Source of the DNA: Strigops habroptila
Taxonomy: Eukaryota > Chordata > Aves > Psittaciformes > Psittacidae
Reading direction: 5' to 3'
DNA: 64,000 nucleotides
Assembly: GCF_004027225.2 (NCBI RefSeq)
Contig: NC_044301.2
Location: forward strand, 26,682,629 to 26,746,628
In this document: in pieces, positions 1-13,400 of the stretch
Layout: each line of letters begins with the position of its first letter
Numbering within the stretch: position 1 is the stretch's first letter
Translations under genes and position numbers: made by a program
The notes under the pieces: model-generated
Databases searched by the model: none
Told to the model about the DNA's origin: nothing
Seen by the model: only the letters and a program-made list of their open reading frames with translations

Positions 1-660
1 CTGACAGGGATGGGGCAGCCACAGCTTCTCTGGGCAACCTGTGCCAGTGTCTCACCACTCTCATAGTAAAGAACTTCTTCCTAATGTCTAATCTAAATCT
101 ACCCTCTTTTGGTTTAAAACCATTCCCCCTTGGCCTATCACTACACGCCCTTGTCAAAAGTCCCTCTCCAGATTTCTTGTAGACCCCCCTTTAGGTACTG
201 GAAGACTTATAAAAGTCTCCCTGGAGCCTTCTCTTCTCCAGGCTGAACAAGCCCAGCTCTCTCAGCCTGTCTCCAGAGCAGAGGTGCTCCAGCCCTTGGA
301 GCATCTCCATGGCCTCCTCTGGACTCACTCCAATAGCTCCATGTTCCTCTTGTGTTGTTGCTCCCAGAGCTGGACGCAGGACTGCAGGGGGGCTAGGGAG
401 GTGGGGTGTCTCTCCAGAGCACAGCAGAGGGGGAGAATCCCCTCCCTTAACCTGCTGCTCATGCTGCTGGGGATGCAGCCCAGCACACAGGGTTTTCTGG
501 GATGCAAGTGCACACTGCCAGGTCATGGTGAGCTTCTCATCAACCATCAGTCCTTCTCAGGGCTGCTCTCCACTCAGTCTCTGCCCAGCCTGTGTTTGTG
601 CTTGGGATTGCCTCGACCCAGGTGCAGGACCTTGCACTTGGCCTTGTTGAACTTCATGAG
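1..660 (-). repeat. CR1 LINE 3' region, antisense
   Basis: The segment reads as the reverse complement of an avian CR1 3' end: a tract resembling the CR1 3' untranslated part, then on the minus strand the CR1 reverse-transcriptase C-terminal region (phrases such as 'lead/[11 protein letters not shown]' near 200-260). It is cut by the left window edge and fades at about 650-660. It lies in the AMFR intron downstream of exon 9. The right boundary is approximate. Confidence 0.8.
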
Positions 661-1226
661 GTTTGCTTTGAGAGTACTTATAACACACCACCGAAAAAAA
701 GAAAACCCTGTTCTGGTTACATGATTCCTTCTAAGAATAAGCTTCTGTGGCTAACCAAGCATTGCAAATTTCTTGTAAATTGAGTGGCAAATGGACTTTT
801 GACAACTTCCCATTAGCTAGGGGATAGGGGAAAGATCAACTTTAAGACCATACCACAGAGGTTTTTTTCCTCTTTGACTGTCACTGATTAACTGCCACTT
901 GGTAACAAAATAAGACACATGAATTTCCCATGCTGCTCATCAATATGGCAGGCAATGAATAAATGCCAATATTAAAGCTGCTAAGCACAACACATCAAGA
1001 AAAAGGGAGCACTTGTACAAAATCTTTCAAGAAATCTCTGCAGCTCTGGACAACCTCAGAGACACATATCTGAGCTCTTGCAAAAGAACCATAAGATATA
1101 CATGTTTGACAAACATATGCAGAAGCATGGTTTGAGTTTCAACTGAAGCATGGACAGAATGCCCTTCTACAGAAGGCTGTTCCCTTCATTATTTGCAGCA
1201 CCACATGTCAAATCTGCTTAACTCAC
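661..1226. other. AMFR intron 9 sequence, no gene seen
   Basis: AT-rich intronic sequence between the CR1 copy and AMFR exon 9. No open frame with recognisable content, RNA gene or repeat was found. Confidence 0.6.
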
Positions 1227-1417
1227 CATCAAAGTGGAAGAAGTGATTATGTTGGTTCAAGCGTGGTCTGCCTTCTCCTACTGCCACGGGGCCCAGGTTC
1301 TCATCCAGATTTTCCCTTTGGTGATCCTCCCTCACATGATGGCTGTCAGTGATATTAAGAGACATTCTGCAGGTGGGGCAAGATGTATCTTGTTCCAGCC
1401 AGGACCGCAGGCATGAG
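1227..1417 (-). CDS. AMFR: AMFR coding exon 9 (second half of RING finger)
   Basis: Encodes [16 protein letters not shown], the final zinc ligands of the RING finger (H..C, CPxC), then a conserved linker ending [11 protein letters not shown]. The acceptor is TGTCAG before CTCATGC and the donor is GTGAGT at 1221-1226. It joins exon 8 through an AA|C codon. Confidence 0.97.
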
Positions 1418-4400
1418 CTGACAGGAAAACAGTAATAATATGGTGAGCTTGCAGCATTTTTCCAAGACACCAGTATCACGAGTACATCAAGCAGCTGTAG
1501 CAGATTCTGCACAGAACATCAACGCATGGACTGCTCAGAGATAATTTGTGAGGTACACTTGATGAGCTCCCGATGGCTCTGGCATAGGTTTCTCATTTCT
1601 TTCAGCTGAAAACACTCAAGTGTTCACTTTTTATAAATAAGCATGCAGATTTATTACAAACTTAAAACACTCTGAGTTTGTTGTCCCTCTAGCTCAGAAC
1701 AAGCAAGTTTTGCCTGGAAGGGGGAACAAAGCATTTCTCTTCTCTCACCATCTCCAACTGAAAAAGGAAAAAATCAAGCTGGACAAATATTTAATATACA
1801 CTAACACATTTCTATAGCAGTTCTGACAGTGTGATATGGCAATGGCACCCCCAAAGTTTTTCAAATATCTTTTCAATGCTATCAATACCCAAATCACCAC
1901 CAAAGTAAGTACCACTCTGGGAACTCTCTAAACAGATTTATTAATGAGTGCTGTGCTATTTACAATGCTTACTTAATTCTGAAGATTTTCTGTCTTGCAG
2001 AAAGTGAGAAGTGTTTGAAATGCAGGTTTAAACACTCAGAGCTGTGCTTACTTTTTGATTCACACTGATATGACCCAATTGTGGTATTTATTGGTGAGTT
2101 AAACCTAATTTTCAGTATGAAAGAACTGAACTTCAGAGAACTGAACACATCTCTATATTACAACACATACTTCACACTTGCAGGGTGGATTTTGTTCCAG
2201 CAGAAGCTCTCAAAACAGTTTAGAAAGGTAGAGAATCATAGAATGGTTAGAGTTATAAGGGACCTTTAAAGATCATCTAGTTCCAAGCCCCTGCCACAGG
2301 CAGGGACACCTTCCACTAGACCAGGTTGCTCTAAGCCCCATCCAACCTGGCCTTGAACACTGACAGGGATGGGGCAGCCACAGCTTCTCTGGGCAACCTG
2401 TGCCAGTGTCTCACCACCCTCATAGTAAAGAATTTCTTCCTAATGTCTAATATATATCTCCCCTCTGTCAGTTTAAAGCCATTCCCCCTTGTCCTGTCAC
2501 TACATGCCCTTGTCAAAAGTCCTTCTCCAAATTTCTTATAGAATCACAGACTAGTTTGGGTTGGAAGGGACCTTCAAAGGTCATCTAGTCCAACCCCCCT
2601 GCAATGAGCAGGGACATCTTGAACTAGATCAAGTTGCCCAGAACTACAATCCAGCCTGGCCTTGAAGACATGCAAAAAGGTCAAATAAACTTGTTTCCCA
2701 AATTGTGTATTTGCAAATAGAGTAAAGGCACAAGATCACAGGTTTAGGCTGACAGAGCAAGGAAAAAAACCTAATTGCAGGACTATAGCAAAGTCAAGGA
2801 TATGAACACTCCATACAGTTCCTGAAGCTGTAGCCTATAGACACATTGCCATAGTGTTCTCCGTCATATTTACATTGAGGGATATGCAGTGTTCAGAAAT
2901 TACAATGATGGGTTTCCCAGAACCAAAGCACTACAGTAAAAATCTACCATCTTGGTCATCAGCACAGCCAGCATGTTAGCACTGTCAATGCTGTCCAACT
3001 TCATCTCCATCACCACAGCAAAACCACCCTGCACACAGCAAACTCAAACCTCTGCTAGAGTTGTACTCAAAAGGTCACCTGTGAAACATGCAGAGTGACC
3101 CAAGCTACCACCATGCTGGTGCTCCTCAATGGCTCAACCACCGATGCTGGAAGGGGCACGAACCCCTGTCAGGCTGCATCAGCACCAAGCCCTAAAGGCT
3201 TGCAGTAAGCCAGCTATGGTTATACCCATTTTGTACCACACAGGCAGAAGGGCTTGGTTGCCTGCAGCATCTCAGTAGAAGGATGACTAACAACAGGTCA
3301 TTGCCATCAACACTTCAGAGCAACAACTCTTTTGAAACTGACAGCTTCCTAAAAGATAAAGGAAAGGGTTTTAACAGAGTCTAAAAGATTCAGACACCTA
3401 CTCCCAATAAACTTCCTCAATACTTAGGCACAGAGTTCATCTCAGCAATGTGAATCTTCGCTGTCATCTTCTCTTCTACTCCAAATAAATGGTCATGAAA
3501 AAGAATGCCCTGTAACTGAGAATGAACGCAATGTTTAGCCTATTGGCAAAATCACCAGGCTTTTATGAGGAGAGAAACCATTCTTAGGTTATAAATAAGG
3601 TTGTTAATTACATCTGGTTTTACATGCACATGTAAGTCATACGCTGTAACAGGTTCCCTCCCTAAATGCACAAAGGAGGTAAGTGTAACTTAAGCTTCAG
3701 AAAAAAACACAGAAGCATCCTTTTAGATACAGAGAAAACAACTCTGAAGACCTTGGGCTTCTCAAGTGCTCAGTAGCTGATTAAATATTCATATGATTCA
3801 GTAGCATTGGAAGAGGAGTCTGCTACAGAGACACATTATCTCATTAAAGACTTCTTGGAACACAGATAAATATTTATGGCAAAGGTTGTCACAAATGACA
3901 ACAAATTAGCACACAGATTATAACCTCTGGTTTGACGGTTACCAGAAAAGTAAAAAGCTATTTGCAGAAAGTAACTTGCTCATATGGCAGAACAGGGACA
4001 ATCTAATGGACCATACATGTTAATCACATGGAACTTGAGAAATTCCCAATTCGATCCCTATATCTCCTTTCATTTTTAAGCACAAGTATGAAAATGTAAG
4101 CACTGCTACAGAAAATCTAAGAAAAGCACATCTAGCACAGTACACTGTCTCCACAAGCACCTGCTACTATTCACTACCTGAGTGTAAAACACAGTAGAGA
4201 GATCCTTTGGCCAAAAGCCTCCCAGTTCCAACTACCAGCTTCTTAGGGACCTCTTCAACTAATTTGGTCAACCTCCTTTACAGCCCAGATGGACTGATCA
4301 CACCATGAAATCATTTAATCAGACCTGTCCTTCACAACTGTCCTTGGGGCCTCATCACCATGCAAGGATGCACTATATAAAAACATTCCCTGTTCTCTCT

Positions 4401-7400
4401 TAAAAGCCGGTATCTGAAAGTTACTTAAGGATCTAACTCCAATTTTTCTTCCTCACCTGAAAAATCAACACACCCTCATGGATAAAGTAAGGAGAAAAAG
4501 AGTGTGTTTTACCAAGCAGTTACACAGCAAGGCAGGGTACAGACTTGTAACTGAAATAGCATAACTCAACACTACCTACCCATTTGTTGACAAGATACAT
4601 GCTCTTAGTTTGGGGGGTGAAAAGAATGCACCAGGTGAAACAACTCAAACATGGAAACAAATCATGTGAACATGACTTGTGCTTTGTTATTAGAAGCAGA
4701 CCAAGATGACCCGGGCAGTAAGCATGCACAGCTTTACTGATGGTTCATTACTTGTCATCCTGCTGTAACTTTCAGACATGCTGTTGTGGTTTAAGCCCAG
4801 CCAGTAACTCAGAACCATGCAGCTGCTCACTCACTCCCCCCCTCTTCTTCCTCCCCCCGCTCCTGGAGGGATGGGGAGGAGAATCGGAAGAATGTAACTC
4901 CCACGGGTTGAGATAAGAACAGTCCCGCAACTAAGGTATAATACAAAACCACTACTGCTACCACCAATGATAATAATGATAAGGGAAATAACAAGGGGAG
5001 AGGATACAATTGCTCACCACCCACCGACCGATAACCCAGCCCGACCCGAGCAGCGATCCGGGCCTTCCAGGTAACTCCCCCCAGTTTCTATACTGGGCAT
5101 GATGTACTGTGGTATGGAATACCCCTTTGGCTAGTTTGGGTCAGGTGTCCTGTCTCTGCTTCCTCCTGGCTTCCTGTGCCCCTCCTCCCTGGCAGAGCAT
5201 GAGACTGAAAAGTCCTTGATTGGAGTAAACATTACTTAGCAACAACTAAAAGCATCGGTGTGTTATCAGCGTTGTTCCCAGGCTGAAAGTCAAAAACACA
5301 GCACTGCACCAGCTACTAAGAAGGAGAAAAATGACTGCTACAGCTGAACCCAGGACACATGCCATAGCTCCCTTCCGTTCTACAGTCAGGTGCACCCTCT
5401 CTGGCCCCAGAAACGTACTTGTGGAAGAAGTGCCCACAAGGGAGTTTGCGTGCAGATTGCATGGAGTCCCAGCAAATGGCACAGTCATCATTATTGGCTG
5501 CTAGCTCCTCCGGTGTTGCAACTGCAAACCTACAAAGAAGAAAAAGGAAGAAACAGAAGTAATGACTACACCAGCTGAGCATGGCCTCCTGTCTAGAGGA
5601 TCCTGCACTGAGAAAGCCTTATCCTCCTTGATAACTTTTCCTTGGGAGAGGTGTGCCAGCAGGTTTGCTATTTTTTTCCGTAACTCAGACTCACACTAAA
5701 AAGTAACACAAACACACTAATCCCTCCCATGCCTTCTGACAGGCACACTTTTTTGCACACCTCCACATATATCCCAAGTGCAGAAAGCTTTGACTTAGTA
5801 TCTTCTAAGAAGTATGATGAGGTTGAGAACCTCAAGTTATAATCTGTCTAGATTTGGCTTATGTCATTTTTCTAAATGAGTTTTAATAGCTGTACCCATT
5901 AAGATGTCTTCTTGGGATCATAAGCATTTATGGTCTGACTAATTTCTTTTTTTTTTTAAACAAAAACCAAAAAACCAATAACAAAAAAACCCAGCACCGA
6001 AACACAGACAATATAGAGATGAATTGTATAACAACATTTCATAGTATTGCTGGTGGGGAATATAAGTGAAGAACAACTACACAAAGGCAGGAAGTTCACT
6101 GTCATTGGCAGCTTCAAGAAGCAGCTAGAATGTGGTTCTTGGAGAAAAATCAGAATGTCGAAAACACATCAAGTGGCTCAGACAAGAAGTCTGAAGCACC
6201 TGCAACTCAAACAGCTTTATGAACAGCTTAAAGGAGTTTAGTGGCTGCATCTTACTGAAAAGAAACAAAGCTTTATGGAAGAACTTTATTATACAGCTCA
6301 TAACCTGATATCACAGCCACTAAAGGACTTATGACAAAAAAACCACTCGGGAATTTCTAGAGAAGTCTGTCTTCTTTCTCCATTTGGACTACAGCAGCAG
6401 GCATCAGAGCTAGCCAAACCCATGGAAGTCTACAAGGAAAATGGTACAGCAACATACAAAGAGAGTAAAACTCGCTGTTGCTCTTAAAATTATCATCGTG
6501 GTTTAAGCCCAGCCAGTAACTCGGAACCATGCAGCCGCTCGCTCACTTACTCAGTCCCCCCCTCCCTTCTATATCCCCCCGCTGCCGGAGGGATAGGGAG
6601 GAGAATCGAAAGAATGTAAATCCCACAGGTTGAGATGAGAAAAGTCCAGTAACTAAGGTATAATACAAAACCACTACTACTACCACCAATAAAAATAATG
6701 ATAAGGGAAATAACAAGGGGAGAGGATACAATTGCTCACCACCCGCCGCCCAATACCCAGCCCGACCCGAGCAGTGATCCGGCCCTCTGGGTAACTCCCC
6801 CCAGTTTATATACTGGGCATGGCATGCTGTGGTATGGAATACCCCTGTGCGTAGTTTGGGTCAGGTGTCCTGTCTCTGCTTCCTCCCAGCTTCCTGTGCC
6901 CCTCCTCGCTGGCAAAGCATGAGAGACTGAAAAGTCCTTGATCAGGGTAAACATTAATTAGCAACAACTAAAAACATCAGTGTGTTATCAGAGTTGCTTT
7001 TATGCTAAAGTCAAAAACACAGCACTGCACCAGCTACCAAGAAGGAGAAAAATGACTGCTACAGCTGAAGCCAGGACAGTATCTACCCTTTATTCCATAC
7101 TATTCACGTCACGCTCAGATCGTATTTTTTTAAAATGTACCACTGCTTTTTGTCTCATATATATATATACACACACACATACACGAACACAAAGAGAAAG
7201 AGATGTCATTCCTTAGTCCATGGACCAATCCCTATAAAGCTGCTGAATTCATTCAGTCCATGATGTCAGGCTCCATCTGTTGTAACAGTCTTTCAGGGCA
7301 GGAAGGACGGTGTGTAGTGTTGGGTTGTTGCCTGCTGATGACACTGCCAAACTCATCTGGTCACTGCTGAACTCGTCTGGTTTCCTCAAAATTCATTCTT

Positions 7401-10400
7401 TGTTGAGGTGATGATTGGAAGGAAGTCAGGGTCAGTTGCTGGCGACCTGAAGATATCTAGCTGGTGGGCTATAAAAGTGTTAGAGAGCAGGCAACAGCAT
7501 GCAACTGAATTCATTGGTTGCTTTCCCCAAAATTAAATCCTCTTGAGGTACACATCGGACTTCCCCATCTTCCCGCATTACCCACCAAGTATATCCAGGT
7601 CCCTGAGCAAAAGCAACCCCACGAGTGGGTTTGCCTTTACCTGAAGCAGGAATAACCCAGACTGTCTTCCCCTGCAAATACTTTATGTGCACCACAGGAA
7701 ATTTATCCCCCTCTACAGTACGTAAAAGTTCTGATTGGGCTGGGCCAGCCCTGTTGGCAGATCCCCTAGTGTTGACCAACCAGGTGGCTTTTGGTAAATG
7801 TGTATCCCAGTGTTTGAAAGTCCCACCACCCACTGCTCTCAGGGTAGTTTTTAACAGCCCATTGTACCGCTCGATTTTCCCAGAGGCTGGTGCATGGTAG
7901 GGGATGTGATATACCCACTCAATGCCATGCTCTTTGGCCCAAGTGTCTATAAGGTTGTTCCGGAAATGAGTCCCATTGTCTGACTCAATTCTCTCTGGGG
8001 TGCTGGGTCGCCACAAGACTTGTTTCTCAAGGCCCAGGATAGTGTTCCGGGCAGTGGCGTGGGACACAGCGTATGTTTCCAGCCAGCCGGTGGTTGCTTC
8101 CACCATAGTAAGCACATAGCACTTGCCTTGGTGGGTTGGTGGGAGTGTGATATAGTCAATCTGCCAGGCCTCCCCATACTTGGACTTCAGCCATAGTCCT
8201 CCATACCAGAGAGGCTTTAACCATTTGGCTTAACTGCAGCACATGTTTCACATTTGTGAATAACCTGGGCAATAGTGTCCATCATTAAGTCCACCCCTCG
8301 ATCACGAGCCCATCTACATGTTGCATCTCTGCCTTGATGGCCTGAGGTGTCATGGACCCACCAGGCTAAAAATAATTCACCCTTATGTTGCCAATCTAAG
8401 TCCATCTGAGCCACTTCAATCTTAGCAGCTTTATCCACCTGTTGGTTGTTCTGGTGTTCCTCAGTGGTGTGACTCTTGGGTACATGGGCATCTACGTGGC
8501 GTACCTTCACCACCAGTTTCTGCACCTCGGCAGTGATATCTTGCCACAATGCAGCAGCCCAGATGGGTTTACCTCTGTGTTGGCAGTTGCTCTGCTTCCA
8601 TTGCTGTAACCACCCCCACAGGGCATTTGCCACCATCCATGAGTCAGTTTAGAGATCAAGTACTGGCCATTTTTCTCGTTCAGCAATGTCCAAGGCCAGC
8701 TGGATGGCTTTCACCTCTGCAAACTGCAAACTGACTCTATTCACCCTCACTTCAGCAGTTTCTGCAACTTGTCCCAGGGGACTCCATACAGCTGCCTTCC
8801 ATCTCCAATGCTTTCCCACAATAGGGCAGGACCCATCAGTAAACAAGGCATATTGCTTTTCACTCTCTGACAGTTCATTATATGGTGGGGCCTCTTCAGC
8901 ACGCGTCACCTCCTCTTTTGGTGACATCCCAAAATCTTTGCCCTCTGGCCAGTCCATGATGACTTCTAGAATTCCTGGATGACTGGGATTTCCTATTTGA
9001 GCTCATTGTGTAATTAGTGCGGCCCACTTACTCCATGTAGCATCAGTTGCATGATGTGTAGAGGAGACCCTGCCTTTGAACATCCAGCCCAGCACAGGCA
9101 ACCGGGGTGCCAGGAGAAGCTGCGCTTCAGTACCAATCACTTCTGAAGCTGCTCGAACCCTTTCATAGGCTGCCAGTATCTCTTTTTCAGTAGGAGTATA
9201 GCTGGCCTCAGATCCTTTATATCCCCGACTCCAAAAGCCGAGGGGTCAACCTCGAGTCTCCCCTGGAGCTTTCTGCCAGAGGCTCCAGGTAGGACCATTC
9301 TCCCTGGCTGTGGTATAGAGCACATTTTTTACATCTGGCCCGGCTAAAAAAGCTTGTGCTTCTTTCATGTTAGTTGGTGGAGACATTGCTGTTATCTTGT
9401 TGATCACATCTGTTGGGATCTGTTGACGTCCATCTTGCCATTTTATTCCCAAAAAGTCAATCTCCTGTGCAGGTCCCTTGATCATACTCTGTTTTATGAC
9501 AAGAGCAGTCTTCAGAATGATTTGGATTATCTTCCTCCCTTTCTCAAAAACAAGTTCTGCTGTATCACCCCACACAATGATACCATCAATGCACTGAAGG
9601 TGTTCTGGAGCTTGCCCCTGTTCTAGTGCAGTCTGGATCAATCCATGGCAGATGGTAGGGCTGTGTTTCCACCTCTGGGGCAGTCGGTTCCAAGTGTACT
9701 GGATGCCCCTCCAAGTAAAAGCAAACTGTGGCCTGCACTCTGCTGCCAAAGGAATTGAGAAAAATGCATTGGCAATATCAATTGTGGCATCCCACTTGGC
9801 TGCCTTTGACTCCAGTTCATATTGAAATTCTAAACAAGTCCGGTACAGCAGCACTCAATTGTGGCGTGACTTCAATCAGGCCACGATAGTCTACTGTTAG
9901 TCTACTCTCTCCATTAGACTTTGGCACTGGCCATATGGGGCTATTAAAGGGTGAGCGGGTCCTGCTGATCACTCCTTGGCTCTCCAGTCTACGGATCAGC
10001 TTAAGGATGGGAATCAGGGAGTCTCGGTTGGTGCAATATTGCCACCGGTGCACTGTTGTGGTCGCAATTGGCACTTGTTGTTCTTCGACCTTCAGCAACC
10101 CCACAACAGAAGGATCCTCTGAGAAACCAGGCAAGGGGGACAGCTGCTTCATTTCCTCTGTCTCCAAGGCAGCAATACCAAAAGCCCATCTATACCCTTT
10201 TGGGTCTTGGAAGTACACTCTCCTGAGATGGAAGTACCCTTTGAAGTACCCTCTCCTTGTCTATGCCAAGGATGCATGGAGCCCCTGGACCAGTCACAAT
10301 GGGGTGCTTTTGCCACTTCCTCCCAGTCAGGCTGATTTCAGCCTCCACTACAGTCAACTCTTGGGATCCTCCTGTCACTCCAGAAATATAAATGGCTTCC

Positions 10401-13400
10401 ACCCCTTGATACCTTGATGGTATCGGAGTACACTGTGCACCGGTATCTACTAGAGCCTTATACTTCTGTGGGACTGATGTGCCAGGCCATCTGATCCACA
10501 CAGTCCACTAAACCCGATTGTCCCTCTCCTCCACCTGGCTGGAGGCAGGGCCCCTCTAATAGTGATCATAAAATTCTCCACTTATGTCTTGTAGAAAGGG
10601 ATTAGTATTCCTTATCACAGGAGCTGGAGTAAAATCAGCTCTTCCACTCCATCTGGGAAACTGCTCACCAGACACTGGAGCAGCAGCTTTCCTGGGAGGA
10701 TCATCCTTGACCATTGTTCTCCTCTTCAGTTCACGCACCCGTTGCTCCAGAGCTGAAGTAGGTTTTCCATCCCACTTTCTCATGTCTTCTCCGTGATCCG
10801 ACAGGTAAAACCATAGGGTGGCCTGTGGCGTTTACTTCCTTTATCTTCTTTCTTGAGCAGTAGGGCGCCTTCTGTTAATAGCTGAGACATGGGTTGGTAC
10901 GCGTGGGGAGCTGGATAGATCGGATAAATGGTCTCTCAATTGTTTGAACTCCTGGGACAGTTTTTCCACAGCTGAAATGATGGAAGGGGTGAGATTGTCT
11001 TCGAACTCTCGGAGTTGATGAATCAGGCAATCCACTGTTGGTGATACTCTGTCATTCCAGGTCATTGATGCCAATGAGTGGGCATATGATGATGGTGCAC
11101 TCCGTGTAAGTTTCAACCACATGGGTCGTGTACATTCGACTTCATCTGGATCTACAGATGTGTTCCTGGCATCCGGCCTACAATAGATCATCTCTAGAAT
11201 GGCTGATTCCCTCAGGGACTGGATGCCTTTCTCTATCGTGGTCCACTTGGCTGAGGGACTCCTAACATCGTCTTTGTGGGGAACCTTTCTTTCACAGTTG
11301 CCAAGAGCCGTCTCCAAAGGCTGAGGGCTTGCTTCTCTCTTGCAATCGCTTTGTAAATTCCTCCTTCCCTAGGAAGTGATCCCAGCTGCTTGGCTTCCCT
11401 ACCTTCTAGTTCGTGACTGTCGGCCCCATTGTCCCAGCATCGGAGCAACCAGGTGACAATGTGCTCCCCTGGAAGATGGGTGAAATCTTTTTGCATATTC
11501 CGCAGCTCGGCTGAGGTCCGGCGTCGAGAAGTCACCTTTTCTTCTTCTTCCTCTGATCCACATAGTAGTAACTCTTGTTCAGATGCTGTCCTCTGTACTA
11601 AGTGCACTGGGACTTCATCTTTGTTCACTATACAGGTTGCTCTTTGTGCCTCTCGTTTGCTTTTGCTTACAGGGGCAACAGATATTGTCGCAAACTGGCC
11701 ATTTGGTTTAGCTGCAGTGTTTGTCACTGTGGTTGGAGTGGCTGCAGTGTCTGTTGCCGGGGTTGGTGCAGCTGTTGCGCTTGGGGGTTGAGTAACACCA
11801 ATAGCTGCGTTGTCTGTTGTGGTCAGGGTTTGAGTAGCTGCTGTGCTTGTCACTGGGGTTGGTGGAGCTGCTGTGCTTGGAGTTGGAGTAGCTGCTGTGT
11901 CTGTTGTTTTACCATCAGATCCAGAGACATTTTTTTCCCTTTGAAGGTTAGTACTGAAAAGGGCTCTGGAGCCTGAGGCCAAGCCCCAGCATGCTGCAGT
12001 GAGCTTACCATCTCTGGTATAACCAGAACGACAGCACAACTCCTTTAAGTGTTCTACTACTTTTTCTGGATTTTGCACTTTTTCAGTGGTGAAGTTCCAA
12101 AGCACTGGAGGGGCCCACTGGCCTAGGTGCTTGCCAATACTATCCCACACACCCTGCCACTCATGACTGTCCAGCCTCAGGGAAAATCTCTTGGTGGTCC
12201 TCCTATATCGTCGTCTAACCCTAGACCAGATTCGAACCCGATACTGCTTGACTTTCGAAATCAGATGAACTAGGGTGTTCCCAAGGTGGGATGGTTGTGA
12301 GTAAAACACACTCCGTATGTGTGCCAACATGGTGATCCCCAGCACAATCAGCAGGCAGATCTCAAGGGTATTCAAAGGCCATCCAAAACCTTCAGCACTC
12401 TCAAATGCTGTTGTAAATAGGCTGGTGGGAGAGCGGGGGGTGTAAGGGAATTCCTCCTTCGAAGATTGACCCCCCAAGGGGAAAAAAAAAAAAAAGCTAT
12501 GTAATTTCAAAAAAATTCCATTGTATACCTCTCAAAGTATAGAGGTGATGGCCACACCGGAAGCACAAACCAGACCAGTTTCATGATCCATGAGTCTATT
12601 GTATTACAAGTCATTACCATGAAGTACAGTGAAACAAGAACCTTAGCCCAGGCCCCCCAGCCGATAAACACTAAAACAGCAAATACTGGCTCTAAGTAAG
12701 GTACGACATGCTGAAACTCTCAAATCAAGCGCAGTGACTCTGAGAGCAAATAAATCACCATTGTGACAAGTAGTAACAATGAATGCTTATCACAAATATG
12801 ATTAGACACACTCTGGTCAGATCTGTCGTTATCTCAACCCTTTGTGCCCCACGTTGGGCGCCACAAAGAACTGTCGTGGTTTGAGCCCAGCCGGTAACTC
12901 GGAACCATGCAGCCGCTCACTCACTCCCTCCCTTCTTCCTCCCCCCGCTCCCAGAGGGATGGGGAGGAGAATCGGAAGAATGTAACTCCCACGGGTTGAG
13001 ATAAGAGCAGTCCCGCAACTAAGGTATAATACAAAACCACTACTGCTACCACCAATAATAATAATGATAAGGGAAATAACAAGGGGAGAGGATACAATTG
13101 CTCACCACCCACCGACCGATACCCAGCCCAACTCGAGCAGTGATCTGGGCTTTCCAGGTGTCTCCCCCTGGTTTATATACTGGGCATGATGTGCTGTGGT
13201 ATGGAATACCCCTTTGGCTAGTTTGGGTCAGGTGTCCTGTCTCTGCTTCCTCCCGGCTTCCCCTCCTCCCTGGCAAAGCATGAGACTGAGAAAGTCCTTG
13301 GTCGGAGTAAACATTACTTAGCAACAACTAAAAACATCGGTGTTATCAGCATTGTTCCCTGGCTGAAAGTCAAAAACACAGCACCGCACCAGCTACTAAG

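Noticed and set aside
11429..11976. Long antisense open frames rich in Val/Ala or Cys/Trp
   Set aside because: They are the reverse complement of the gag Thr/Ala/Pro repeat and have no independent features; the same shadow occurs at 25898-26320 and 40566-40964.
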